Part shown: positions 54,486-63,377 of the stretch, one piece after another
Layout: each line of letters starts with the position of its first letter
Numbering within the stretch: the stretch's first letter is position 1
Assembly: GCF_007050985.1 (NCBI RefSeq)
Contig: NZ_VHSF01000001.1
Coordinates: 1,116,001-1,180,000, forward strand
Length of the DNA stretch: 64,000 nt
Source: Christiangramia sabulilitoris
GTDB taxonomy: Bacteria > Bacteroidota > Bacteroidia > Flavobacteriales > Flavobacteriaceae
Direction of reading: 5' to 3'
Notes under the pieces: generated by a model
What the model was told of the DNA's origin: nothing
Seen by the model: the letters and a program-made list of their open reading frames with translations, nothing else
Database searches by the model: none
Translations under genes and position numbers: made by a program

Positions 54486-57400
54486 TAATCTTCAGTCTCC
54501 ACGAATAGATAATTCAATTCCAATTCGTTGAATTGATTATTAAAATCTTTTATCTCCTCTTGTAGCAGATTATCAAATTTATCCAACTCTTTATTTATTG
54601 CAGCGGTCAGCTCATTTTTAACTGCGATATCCTGGGTGGTTGGAGGAAAATCATCCATTCCTACCAGGCTATTCAGATGTGCCAGTTTATTGGTGAGTTT
54701 AATTGGAAAATTGAGAGGGTCCTGGTTACTTCTGTTTTTGGTCTGGTAAAGTGCGTTTTCGATCTCAGATAGTTGTTCACTTAATGTTTCAGCCTTTTCA
54801 AGCAAAGGCTGCACCTTGACATTTCCTTTATATTGCTTCTGAAAATCCTTTAACTGAGCATCGACCATTCTCATTTTCCGGATGCTTTTATGTGCTTTAT
54901 CAACAGTGCTGTTAACGCTGCTGATAAATTCATACTGCTTCTGCATACCAGCAACATCCGCTTCGGCATTAGCATTTGGCAGGATGCTAAATTCTTCAGT
55001 TAATACCTCACCATCTACTTCCAGAACAACTTTATAGGTTCCAGGTACCGCCTGTGGTGCTTCGGTACTCGCCCACCATAAGATCATTCCATCCAGTTTT
55101 TCTGCACCTTCACCGCGCATATCCCAGTTATGCATATTAGCTCCAGGAGTTACCTCAAGCTTATTCCTGTCATCTGTGGTGCTGAAACTTTGAATAGTAT
55201 CATTATCCTTGTTCAAATAACTAAGCTTTACTTCCTTATTTTCAGTTTCCTTTAGGTAGAAGTATGTAATAACCCCGGCAGGATGATTCTTTCCCGCTGT
55301 GAGCGATTTAGAAGAATAACCATCCATTCTATAACTATCCTTAGGTTTAAACAGAATATTCGAATTCTTAGTGTCTTTCTTTAACTGATGGATCAGGGTA
55401 AGATCATCAATGATCCAAAGGCTTCGACCCTGGGTTGCTACAATCAGGTTATTATCTTTAATGGTAAGATCTGTAATTGGAACAATCGGGAGATTCAGCT
55501 GAAATTGTTTCCAGGTTGATCCGTCATCAAAGGAAATATACATTCCGGTTTCGGTTCCGGCATAAAGCAATCCTTTTTGTTCTGGATCTTCTCGCAATAC
55601 CCTGGTAAAATGCTCTGCCGCAATCCCATTAGTAATTTTTTTCCAGGACTTGCCAAAATCTGTGGTTTTGTAAAGATAGGGTACAAAATCACCCAGTTTA
55701 TATCTGGTACCTGCAACGTAAGCAGTTCCCGCATCGAAAGCAGAGGGTTCTATACTATTGATCATCATCCATTCCGGCATTCCCTTTGGTGTTACATTCT
55801 GCCAGTTTTTACCTCCATCCATCGTTACATGGATCAATCCGTCATCACTACCTGTCCAGATCACCCCTTCCTGTACCGGAGATTCTGCGGCAGCGAAAAT
55901 TGTACTGTAATATTCTACGGAAGTATTATCCTGGGTGATAGGCCCGCCCGAAGATTTTTGCTTTGTTTTGTCATTCCGGGTTAGATCTGGACTTATCTCT
56001 TCCCAGCTCTCACCTTCATTGGTGGTAACATGAAGATGGTTGGAAGCAGTGTAAAGTTTGTCCGGATTATGTGGCGAAAAGAAAACAGGGAAATTCCACT
56101 GAAACCTGTATTTAAGGTTTTCTGCCCCATGTCCCATAGGATTGTCTGGCCATACACTAATACTTCTAACTGTTCCCGTTTCATGGTTATATCGTGTAAG
56201 AAACCCGTCATAGCTGCCTCCATAAACAATTTCACTATTCTCGGGGTCAACGGCTATATGGGCGCTTTCACCACCCGCTGTAGGTTCCCAGTCGTTTTCT
56301 CCTATACTCCCGCCTTCAGTTCTATGTTTGATCCTTACTGTAGAATTATCCTGTTGAGCAGCATATATCCGGTAAGGGAATGAATTATCTGTTGTAACCC
56401 TGTAAAACTGCGCAGTAGGCTGGTTATGGTAAGTACTCCAGGTTTCACCACCATCATAAGTTACCTGTGCCCCGCCGTCATCTCCCATGATCATACGATC
56501 AGGGTCATTTGGCGCGATCCAAAGATCATGATGATCTCCATGAGGAGCATTTGCGGCGGAAAATGATTTTCCTCCATCTGTACTTTTATGATAATTTACA
56601 TTTAGCACATATACAATATCCTTATTTTTTGGATCTGCGTAGATACGGGTGTAATACCAGGCTCGTTGCCGTAGGCTGCGGTCATCATTGATCTGTTCCC
56701 AGCTTTCTCCTCCATCATCACTGCGGTAGACACCTCCTTTTTCTTTATTCTCTACGATAGCCCAGACTCTGTCACTATCTACCGGAGATACAGTAACCCC
56801 GATGATTCCCAAAGTATCTGACGGGAAGCCTTTATTTTTGGAGATCTCCTTCCAGTTTTCCCCGCTATCTGTACTTTTCCATAATGCCGAACCTTCTCCT
56901 CCACTGCTTAAACTGTAAGGAGTTCTTTGTACATTCCAGGTAGAAGCAAATAAGATCCTTGGATTATTTGGATCCATAATGAGATCTACCGCCCCCGATT
57001 GTGAGTTAGAAAAAAGAACTTTTCTCCAGTTTTTCCCGCCATCTGTAGATTTATATACTCCCCGCTCTTCAGTGGGTTTGTATATATTTCCCAGTACTGC
57101 AGCGTATACGGTGTTATAATCATCTGGATGTGTCACCATCCTTGCCACGTGCCTGCTTTTCTCAAGACCTGCCTTATTCCAGGTTTTTCCGGCATCTTCC
57201 GTTTTCCATATTCCGTAGCCGGAAGAGACATTACCGCGTACGGTTTTCTCTCCACCACCCACATAAATCACGTTGGGATCACTCTTGGCAACTTCGATAG
57301 AACCAATAGATCCACCAAAATATCCATCTGATAAATTTTCCCAGCTACGCCCACCGTTTTCAGTTTTCCAGACACCCCCACCGGCGGCACCAAAATAAAA

Positions 57401-57586
57401 CAGGTTAGGTTTACCGGGCACTCCGGTTACGGCAGCACTACGACCACCTCTAAAGGGACCGATTAACCGATACTCGAGAGCATCATACAGTTTTTCATCA
57501 TAATTCTGAGCGCTTAACTGGTCTGTAAAAAGGCTGCTAAATAGCAGGCAGACACATATGCTTAAATGCAGTAATCTCTTATTCAT
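54485..57586 (-). CDS. Sortilin-like secreted protein with Asp-box (BNR) repeats
   Basis: 1033 aa. The signal peptide (MNKRLLHLSICVCLLFSSLFTDQLSAQ) is followed by a long beta-propeller region (about 30-770) with at least ten Asp-box-like repeats of the S/T-x-D-x-G-x-x-W type, such as KTENGGRSWENL, KTEDAGKTWNKA, KSTDGGKNWRKV, RSDDGGESWEQI, MDGGKNWQNV and FDDGSTWKQF. The C-terminal part is helical and charged (about 880-1030, coiled-coil-like). Database names such as glycosyl hydrolase or VPS10/sortilin are common, but no catalytic residues can be named here. HemJ follows with a 1-nt overlap (TAATG). Confidence 0.85.
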   Translation of the reverse strand: MNKRLLHLSICVCLLFSSLFTDQLSAQNYDEKLYDALEYRLIGPFRGGRSAAVTGVPGKPNLFYFGAAGGGVWKTENGGRSWENLSDGYFGGSIGSIEVAKSDPNVIYVGGGEKTVRGNVSSGYGIWKTEDAGKTWNKAGLEKSRHVARMVTHPDDYNTVYAAVLGNIYKPTEERGVYKSTDGGKNWRKVLFSNSQSGAVDLIMDPNNPRILFASTWNVQRTPYSLSSGGEGSALWKSTDSGENWKEISKNKGFPSDTLGIIGVTVSPVDSDRVWAIVENKEKGGVYRSDDGGESWEQINDDRSLRQRAWYYTRIYADPKNKDIVYVLNVNYHKSTDGGKSFSAANAPHGDHHDLWIAPNDPDRMIMGDDGGAQVTYDGGETWSTYHNQPTAQFYRVTTDNSFPYRIYAAQQDNSTVRIKHRTEGGSIGENDWEPTAGGESAHIAVDPENSEIVYGGSYDGFLTRYNHETGTVRSISVWPDNPMGHGAENLKYRFQWNFPVFFSPHNPDKLYTASNHLHVTTNEGESWEEISPDLTRNDKTKQKSSGGPITQDNTSVEYYSTIFAAAESPVQEGVIWTGSDDGLIHVTMDGGKNWQNVTPKGMPEWMMINSIEPSAFDAGTAYVAGTRYKLGDFVPYLYKTTDFGKSWKKITNGIAAEHFTRVLREDPEQKGLLYAGTETGMYISFDDGSTWKQFQLNLPIVPITDLTIKDNNLIVATQGRSLWIIDDLTLIHQLKKDTKNSNILFKPKDSYRMDGYSSKSLTAGKNHPAGVITYFYLKETENKEVKLSYLNKDNDTIQSFSTTDDRNKLEVTPGANMHNWDMRGEGAEKLDGMILWWASTEAPQAVPGTYKVVLEVDGEVLTEEFSILPNANAEADVAGMQKQYEFISSVNSTVDKAHKSIRKMRMVDAQLKDFQKQYKGNVKVQPLLEKAETLSEQLSEIENALYQTKNRSNQDPLNFPIKLTNKLAHLNSLVGMDDFPPTTQDIAVKNELTAAINKELDKFDNLLQEEIKDFNNQFNELELNYLFVETED

Positions 57587-57644
57587 TTGGATCTGGGTTG
57601 AAAAAGTTTTAAAGATAAGGATTTAAGTGAATTTTCAAGAGGGC

Positions 57645-58985
57645 TTATTTCAGGGTTCTAACTATCTCGCGGTTCAGAAAATATGCGGTAATAATGGTAG
57701 ACAATAAATCTGCAATAGGAAAAGAGATCCAGACCCCGATCTCTCCGTAATAATAGGGTAAAATCAGTATAAGCGGGATAAATATAAAACCCTGCCGGGA
57801 CAAAGTGAGCAGGAAAGCGGGCACAGCTTTACCTATCGCCTGAAAATACGCTGCTCCAATCAGCTGAATAGTTACAATCGGGATCGCCCCGAAGACCCAG
57901 CGCATTGCATCTGGTGTTTGTGCTATGATAGATTCTTCATTGGTAAATACTTTTACTATTTCCGGGGCAAAGAACATAATCCCCAGAAAAATGAGCAGCC
58001 CCATTATGGAAGCATAAAGAATTGCTGTATTTATGCTTTTTCTTACCCTGGAGTACTTTGCCGCGCCGTAATTAAAACCGGCTATAGGAAGAAATCCCTG
58101 GGTTACTCCCAGAACGGGAAACAAAGCGAACATGAGCATCCTCGCGATAATGGCATATACGGTCACAGAATCTTCTCCACCAAGGTCAAACAAAATATTG
58201 TTCATTAACAGGTAAGTGACACTTACCACTGCCTGCCTGGAAAGAGTGACCGCACCTAGTGAAGAGATTTCCTTTAAAATTGGCAGGTTTAGACTAAAAT
58301 GTGAAACACTGATCTTTAATTCAGAATTTTTTGAAAGAAAGAACCAGATAATATAGCCAAGGCAAAGCACATAAGATGCGGTAGTTGCCAGGGCCGCTCC
58401 CTCCATTCCCATATTCAGCTGATTTATTAGAATATAGTCCAGGATCAGGTTCCCTACAGATGGAATGATCATAGCGATCATGGCAAATCTAGGCTTTCCC
58501 TCTGCCCTGATGACGTTATTCCCCATCATGGCCAGCGCCAGGAATGGCACCCCGCAGAGTACAATGATATAGTAGATCCTGGCGGGATCAAAAATTTCTC
58601 CTTTACCCCCAAAGGCCGGGATTAAACTGTCTACAAAGAGTAGTCCTGGAATCACCAGTACAGTAGAAAGCAAAATGGTAAGCGTTATTTGGTTGCCAAA
58701 GGTCTTTAATGCCTTAGTCCTCTCGTCGGCACCAAGAGCCCTGGAGATAATAGAAGATCCACCAATCCCGATGGCCATCCCCAAAGCGGCTATAAAAAAA
58801 GAAACCGGCAGTACCACATTAATAGCCGCTATGGCAATTGGTCCTATCCAGTTTCCAACAAATATAGTATCTACAAGAATATTAAGGGACATCACCAATA
58901 TTCCTATAGAGGCTGGAACAGCTTGCTGGATGAGCAGCTTTCCTATAGGTTTTTCACCCAGCTCCTTAGAGTTTTTGACATTCAT
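57645..58985 (-). CDS. MATE-family efflux transporter
   Basis: 446 aa from ATG 58985 (MNVKNSKELGEKPIGKLL), which overlaps the hemH stop by one base (TAATG); a longer frame starting at 59015 is less likely. Twelve hydrophobic segments are visible with the internal two-fold pattern of MATE transporters (NILVDTIFVGNWIGPIAIAA in the first half, GVTQGFLPIAGFNYGAAKY in the second). Drug/metabolite:cation antiport is the family role. Coupling to hemH suggests, but does not prove, a porphyrin-related substrate. Confidence 0.88.
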   Translation of the reverse strand: MNVKNSKELGEKPIGKLLIQQAVPASIGILVMSLNILVDTIFVGNWIGPIAIAAINVVLPVSFFIAALGMAIGIGGSSIISRALGADERTKALKTFGNQITLTILLSTVLVIPGLLFVDSLIPAFGGKGEIFDPARIYYIIVLCGVPFLALAMMGNNVIRAEGKPRFAMIAMIIPSVGNLILDYILINQLNMGMEGAALATTASYVLCLGYIIWFFLSKNSELKISVSHFSLNLPILKEISSLGAVTLSRQAVVSVTYLLMNNILFDLGGEDSVTVYAIIARMLMFALFPVLGVTQGFLPIAGFNYGAAKYSRVRKSINTAILYASIMGLLIFLGIMFFAPEIVKVFTNEESIIAQTPDAMRWVFGAIPIVTIQLIGAAYFQAIGKAVPAFLLTLSRQGFIFIPLILILPYYYGEIGVWISFPIADLLSTIITAYFLNREIVRTLK

Positions 58986-60019
58986 TATGCCTCGACCGGC
59001 GTTTGATGAGCCCACTCATCAATCCATCTGGAAAGTACTTTCACCCATTCTTCACGGTCATTCAGGCAGGGAACCACGGTAAATTTTTTACCTCCAACCT
59101 CGTGAAAGATTTCTTCACCTTCCATGGCGATCTCCTCCAGTGTTTCCAGGCAATCTGAAACAAATGCCGGGGTGACGATAGCAAGGTTCTTCATTCCCTG
59201 TTTTCCAAATCTTTCGATAGTTCGGTCTGTATATGGTTTTAGCCATGGGTCGAAACCTAATCTGGACTGGAAGGAAACACTATACGTGTTAGGTTTCATT
59301 TCTAAATATTCTGCTACTAATCTCGTGGTCTCATAGCATTGGTGGCGATAACAGAACTGATGGGCGGTAGATGCCGACTGGCAACAGGAGCCATCTATTT
59401 TACAATGCGAGTTAGTAATATCACTTTTTCTTATATGTCTTTCCGGGACTCCGTGGTACGAAAAAAGAATGTGTTCGTATTCCTTATCTATCAGGGTTTC
59501 GTCTATACTGTTGGCAAGAGTCCTGATATAATCCGGGTGATTATAAAAAGGAGGCACCGTGGTAAAGCTCATTTCGGGAAAATGCTTTTTCCGGAGTTCT
59601 TCGGCCAGCACCAGAATAGTTTCAGTAGTCGCCATGGCGAACTGTGGGTATAACGGGAATAGCAATACCTCATCCACTCCTTTATCATGCAATTCCTGTA
59701 AACCCTGAAGGATACTCGGGGTTCCATACCTCATCGCCAGAGCAATGGGAACAGAAGTATTATCATCTATCTTAGACTGCAATCTTTCTGAAAGTACAAT
59801 AAGAGGTGAACCTTCTTCCCACCAGATCTTCTGATAAGCCTCGGCAGATTTCTTTGGCCTGGTATTCAGGATGATTCCCTTTACCAGCAAAGTTCTGGCC
59901 CAGTAAGGAACATCTATCACACGCTCATCCATCAGGAATTCACCAAGGTATTTTTTAACGTCTTTGGGGTTTGTACTATCCGGTGAACCCAGATTTACCA
60001 TCAATACGCCTTTGCTCAT
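58985..60019 (-). CDS. hemH: Ferrochelatase
   Basis: 344 aa; inserts Fe2+ into protoporphyrin IX, the last step of protoheme synthesis. Family motifs: LLFPLYPQFAMATTET, the catalytic His in FSYHGVPERHIRK, and SFQSRLGFDPWLKPYTD. The Glu-containing C-terminal region (VSDCLETLEEIAMEGEE) is intact. It carries Cys residues in the GSCCQSAS segment. It is translationally coupled to the MATE gene downstream. It stands on the opposite strand to hemA with the AraC gene between. Confidence 0.96.
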   Translation of the reverse strand: MSKGVLMVNLGSPDSTNPKDVKKYLGEFLMDERVIDVPYWARTLLVKGIILNTRPKKSAEAYQKIWWEEGSPLIVLSERLQSKIDDNTSVPIALAMRYGTPSILQGLQELHDKGVDEVLLFPLYPQFAMATTETILVLAEELRKKHFPEMSFTTVPPFYNHPDYIRTLANSIDETLIDKEYEHILFSYHGVPERHIRKSDITNSHCKIDGSCCQSASTAHQFCYRHQCYETTRLVAEYLEMKPNTYSVSFQSRLGFDPWLKPYTDRTIERFGKQGMKNLAIVTPAFVSDCLETLEEIAMEGEEIFHEVGGKKFTVVPCLNDREEWVKVLSRWIDEWAHQTPVEA

Positions 60020-60109
60020 AATTTTTCTTTTTCAACTCAAAAATAATAATCTGTATCAAACCTGAATCTTCTTTTCAATTAGAGTTTTCTATGGTTAGAT
60101 AATAGCAGA

Positions 60110-61000
60110 TCAATTTACTGAAAGTGTATATTTCTTCGGGGTGGTCCCGAATTTCTTTTTAAAGCCGGCAATAAAATGACTGGCAGTACTGTAACCAACC
60201 TTCAGGCCTACTTCGTTTACATTATATTCTCCCGTTTCCAGCAATTTACGGGCATATTCCATTTTGTAGTCAAAAAGGAAACTATATACCGAATCTCCGT
60301 AGATCTGCTTAAAGCCCTCTTTTAATTTTTTCAGACTTAGACCAATTTCATCTGAGAGTTCCTGTAATGAAGGTGGTTCAGCCATCCTGGCAATCACAAT
60401 ATCCTTAGCCTTTCTTATTTTTTTAATATTCTCTTCATCGCTTAAAAAGGGACATTGTTCCAGGTCTGGATTTTCTGCTTTATTAAAATAGAGGCTTAAT
60501 AATTCAAAAGCCTTGGCTTTGAAGTACAGGTTTTTAATACTAGGCGTTAGGTTGAAATTCATTAACTGATTAAGCACCACCGCCATAGAAGGTGTAATTG
60601 GAGCGTCTTTATAGTATTTCTTATCCTTATTATCTGAACTCAGAAAAGTGATATAATCTGCCTCCTGAGAAAATAAAGCATGAAATTTTTTTATGGAAAT
60701 TACCAGCGAGATCAGCCAGGATTCAGAGGCCAGGGAGACATTTAGCGGCAGGTCCTGTTGAGGATTATACAGCAGCAAAGAATTTTCTTCTGCCAGCGGT
60801 AATTCATAGTTTCCATTATTAAATAGAAACTTGCTCCCACCTTTCACATTAAAGTGAAATTGAATAAAACTATTATCTATATCCCTGGACATCAGCTTAT
60901 CTTCTGAAGTATCATTCTGAAACTTCAAAATGAAAAAACCATCTTCTATCTTAATTTCCTCAGAGATACTTACAGCGTTATTTTTTAAGTGATCTTCCAT
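60110..61000 (-). CDS. AraC-family transcriptional regulator
   Basis: About 296 aa from MEDHLKNNAVS (an ATG three codons upstream is the alternative). The N-terminal part (about 1-180) is a ligand or partner-binding region without a named fold. The C-terminal AraC DNA-binding domain has two helix-turn-helix motifs (LQELSDEIGLSLKKLKEGF and NVNEVGLKVGYSTASHFI) and ends FKKKFGTTPKKYTLSVN. It is divergent from hemA, whose intergenic region carries two palindromes, so it may control heme genes in response to iron or siderophore-like ligands; this is inference. Confidence 0.88.
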   Translation of the reverse strand: MEDHLKNNAVSISEEIKIEDGFFILKFQNDTSEDKLMSRDIDNSFIQFHFNVKGGSKFLFNNGNYELPLAEENSLLLYNPQQDLPLNVSLASESWLISLVISIKKFHALFSQEADYITFLSSDNKDKKYYKDAPITPSMAVVLNQLMNFNLTPSIKNLYFKAKAFELLSLYFNKAENPDLEQCPFLSDEENIKKIRKAKDIVIARMAEPPSLQELSDEIGLSLKKLKEGFKQIYGDSVYSFLFDYKMEYARKLLETGEYNVNEVGLKVGYSTASHFIAGFKKKFGTTPKKYTLSVN

Positions 61001-61019
61001 AGATTTCATTTTTCATTTA

Positions 61020-61036
61020 TTTAGAATCAATCTAAA
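61020..61036. promoter_or_regulatory. Perfect TTTAGA-ATCAA-TCTAAA operator in the AraC/hemA gap
   Basis: A perfect 6-5-6 inverted repeat. The copy at feoA (39075) differs by one base, and a looser relative lies at 43612. A DtxR/MntR-type regulator is the likely reader. Confidence 0.55.
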
Positions 61037-61104
61037 CTAATTCTTCTATACACTCTATCATTACTACAAAAGTAGGGCATTTTCATATTTCGGGAGCGAA
61101 TTTC

Positions 61105-61118
61105 ATGATAATTATCAT
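61105..61118. promoter_or_regulatory. Fur-box-like palindrome upstream of hemA
   Basis: ATGATAATTATCAT is a perfect 14-bp palindrome that resembles half of a classical Fur box (GATAAT/ATTATC). It lies between the divergent AraC and hemA promoters. Confidence 0.4.
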
Positions 61119-61169
61119 CTATCGACACATTTAGTGCCTCCAGCGTTATTTTTTCATTTAACCTTACCT

Positions 61170-61177
61170 TAATTTTG
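61170..61177 (+). promoter_or_regulatory. -7 box of the hemACD operon
   Basis: TAATTTTG matches TAnnTTTG, 25 nt upstream of the hemA ATG. No clear -33 TTG is present. Confidence 0.45.
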
Positions 61178-61202
61178 CACCCGTGTCCACCTAAACTGAT
61201 GC

Positions 61203-62459
61203 ATGGAAGATTATCACATTTCTAAAGGAAAGCACTTTTATACTATAGGATTAAGCTACAAGAAAGCTGATGCTGAGATCAGAGGTCATTTTAGCCTTAC
61301 TGAAGAAGGCAAGCAAAGACTTCTTGTACAGGCTAAAGATGAAGGGATCGATGGTATTTTAGTGACTTCTACCTGTAACCGAACTGAAATTTACGGTTTC
61401 GCCCAACACCCATTTCAGCTCATCAAATTGCTTTGCGAGCATACTCACGGTACTGTGGAGGAGTTCGAAAAAGTGGCTTACGTCTATAAGAACAAACAGG
61501 CGATTTCGCATATCTTTAAGGTAGGAACCGGGCTGGACAGCCAGATCCTGGGAGATTTCGAGATCATTAGTCAGCTCAAGGTAGCTTTTGTAAGATCAAA
61601 GAAGCTAGGACTGGTAAATGCTTTTTTGGAAAGACTGGTGAATGCCGTGATCCAGGCGAGTAAACGAATTAAAAACGAAACAGAGATCTCCAGTGGTGCA
61701 ACTTCAGTATCCTTTGCCTCTGTACAGTATATTTTAAAAAATGTGGAAGATGTTTCTGAAAAGAACATACTTCTTTTCGGGACGGGTAAGATTGGTAGAA
61801 ATACCTGTGAAAACCTTATAAAACATACCCGCAATAATCATATCACCTTAATCAACCGTACCAAGGATAAGGCCGAAAAGATAGCCGGCAAGTTCAACCT
61901 TATTGTAAAGGACTACGCAGATCTGCAGGCAGAAATACGCAATACAGATATTCTTATAGTTGCGACAGGTGCACACAATCCTACGATCTCGAAAGAACTC
62001 ATCTATCCAAAAAAAGAACTCTTAGTACTGGATCTCTCCATTCCTAAAAATGTTTCAGACGATGTTCAGGATCTTGAAAACGTAAAACTTATCCATCTGG
62101 ATCATCTTTCACAAATGACCGATGAAACCCTGGAGCGCAGGAAACAATTCATTCCGCAGGCGAAAGAGATCATTAATGAAGTGGAGAACGAATTCAATCA
62201 ATGGCTGGAAACCAGGAAATTTGCTCCTACAATTAAAGCTTTAAAGAAAAAGCTTAAGATGATGAAAGAAGATGAACTTAACTTTCAGCGTAGAAAAATA
62301 TCTGACTTTAATGACGAGCAGGCAGAAATCGTTAGTAACAGGATCATACAAAAGATCATGAAACATTTTGCCAATCATTTAAAGGAAGACAGCGAAACCA
62401 CAGATGAAAGCCTTGAATTAATTCAGAAGGTTTTTCAACTGGAAGAAGTTAGCAAATGA
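61203..62459 (+). CDS. hemA: Glutamyl-tRNA reductase
   Basis: 418 aa; reduces Glu-tRNA to glutamate 1-semialdehyde, the first committed step of the C5 pathway to heme. The catalytic Cys is in TSTCNRTEIYGF, the NADPH site in LLFGTGKIGRNTCENL, and TGLDSQILGDFEIISQ is diagnostic. ATG 61203 is used (an overlapping ATG at 61199 is out of frame). hemC starts within the last codons (4-nt ATGA overlap), so the genes are coupled. Confidence 0.97.
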   Translation: MEDYHISKGKHFYTIGLSYKKADAEIRGHFSLTEEGKQRLLVQAKDEGIDGILVTSTCNRTEIYGFAQHPFQLIKLLCEHTHGTVEEFEKVAYVYKNKQAISHIFKVGTGLDSQILGDFEIISQLKVAFVRSKKLGLVNAFLERLVNAVIQASKRIKNETEISSGATSVSFASVQYILKNVEDVSEKNILLFGTGKIGRNTCENLIKHTRNNHITLINRTKDKAEKIAGKFNLIVKDYADLQAEIRNTDILIVATGAHNPTISKELIYPKKELLVLDLSIPKNVSDDVQDLENVKLIHLDHLSQMTDETLERRKQFIPQAKEIINEVENEFNQWLETRKFAPTIKALKKKLKMMKEDELNFQRRKISDFNDEQAEIVSNRIIQKIMKHFANHLKEDSETTDESLELIQKVFQLEEVSK

Positions 62460-63370
62460 GCAAAATAATAAGAATAGGTACCCGCGACAGCGAATTAGCG
62501 CTTTGGCAGGCCAGAACCGTTCAAAATGCTCTGGAAAAAACAGGCCATAAATCTGAACTGGTTCCGGTAAAATCCACCGGCGATCTAAACCTGGATCAGC
62601 CATTATATGAAATGGGAATTACAGGTATTTTCACCAAAACCCTCGATGTTGCTATGATCAAAGGAGAGGTGGATATTGCGGTACATTCCATGAAAGATGT
62701 CCCTACGGCCTTACCCAAAGGTATCGTGGAAGCTGCGGTTATGAAAAGAGCGAGCAATAAGGATATCCTTGTTCATAAAGGGACAGAATTCCTGGAAAAC
62801 GGAGTTGGAACTATCGCTACAGGTAGCCTGCGACGCAAAGCGCAGTGGTTACATAGATACCCAAACCATAAGGTAGTGGATCTTCGCGGGAATGTAAATA
62901 CCCGTATGCAGAAGCTGAAAGATAATGATTGGGATGGAGCCATTTTTGCTGCGGCCGGTCTGGAAAGAATAGATTTGAAACCTGAGAATTTCCTAGATCT
63001 AAACTGGATGATCCCGGCTCCCGCACAGGGTGCTATGCTCATCGTAGCTAATGAAAAAGACACCTACTGCCGGGAAACAATTGCTTTATTAAATCATAGG
63101 GAATCTGAGATCTGTGTGCATATAGAACGCGAATTTCTTAAAGTTCTCGAAGGCGGTTGTACTGCACCAATTGGAGCATTGGCCAGAATAGTAGACAATG
63201 AGGTCTATTTGAAAGGAGCCTTATTTAGCCTGGACGGAACGAAAAAGATAGAGGTAGATAAAAAAACACCAGTTTCACAGGTTGAAAATTTTGGGAAAGA
63301 AGCTGCACTGGAAATTTTGAATAAAGGAGGAAAGGAATTGATGGCTGAAATTAAAACGGTACTTAAATAG
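62456..63370 (+). CDS. hemC: Hydroxymethylbilane synthase (porphobilinogen deaminase)
   Basis: 304 aa; polymerises four porphobilinogens. N-terminal motif IRIGTRDSELALWQA, the substrate Arg region ATGSLRRKAQWLHRY, and the dipyrromethane-cofactor Cys in VLEGGCTAPIGA are all present. It overlaps hemA by 4 nt and is followed 7 nt later by hemD, in the usual heme operon order. Confidence 0.97.
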   Translation: MSKIIRIGTRDSELALWQARTVQNALEKTGHKSELVPVKSTGDLNLDQPLYEMGITGIFTKTLDVAMIKGEVDIAVHSMKDVPTALPKGIVEAAVMKRASNKDILVHKGTEFLENGVGTIATGSLRRKAQWLHRYPNHKVVDLRGNVNTRMQKLKDNDWDGAIFAAAGLERIDLKPENFLDLNWMIPAPAQGAMLIVANEKDTYCRETIALLNHRESEICVHIEREFLKVLEGGCTAPIGALARIVDNEVYLKGALFSLDGTKKIEVDKKTPVSQVENFGKEAALEILNKGGKELMAEIKTVLK

Positions 63371-63377
63371 CTGAACA

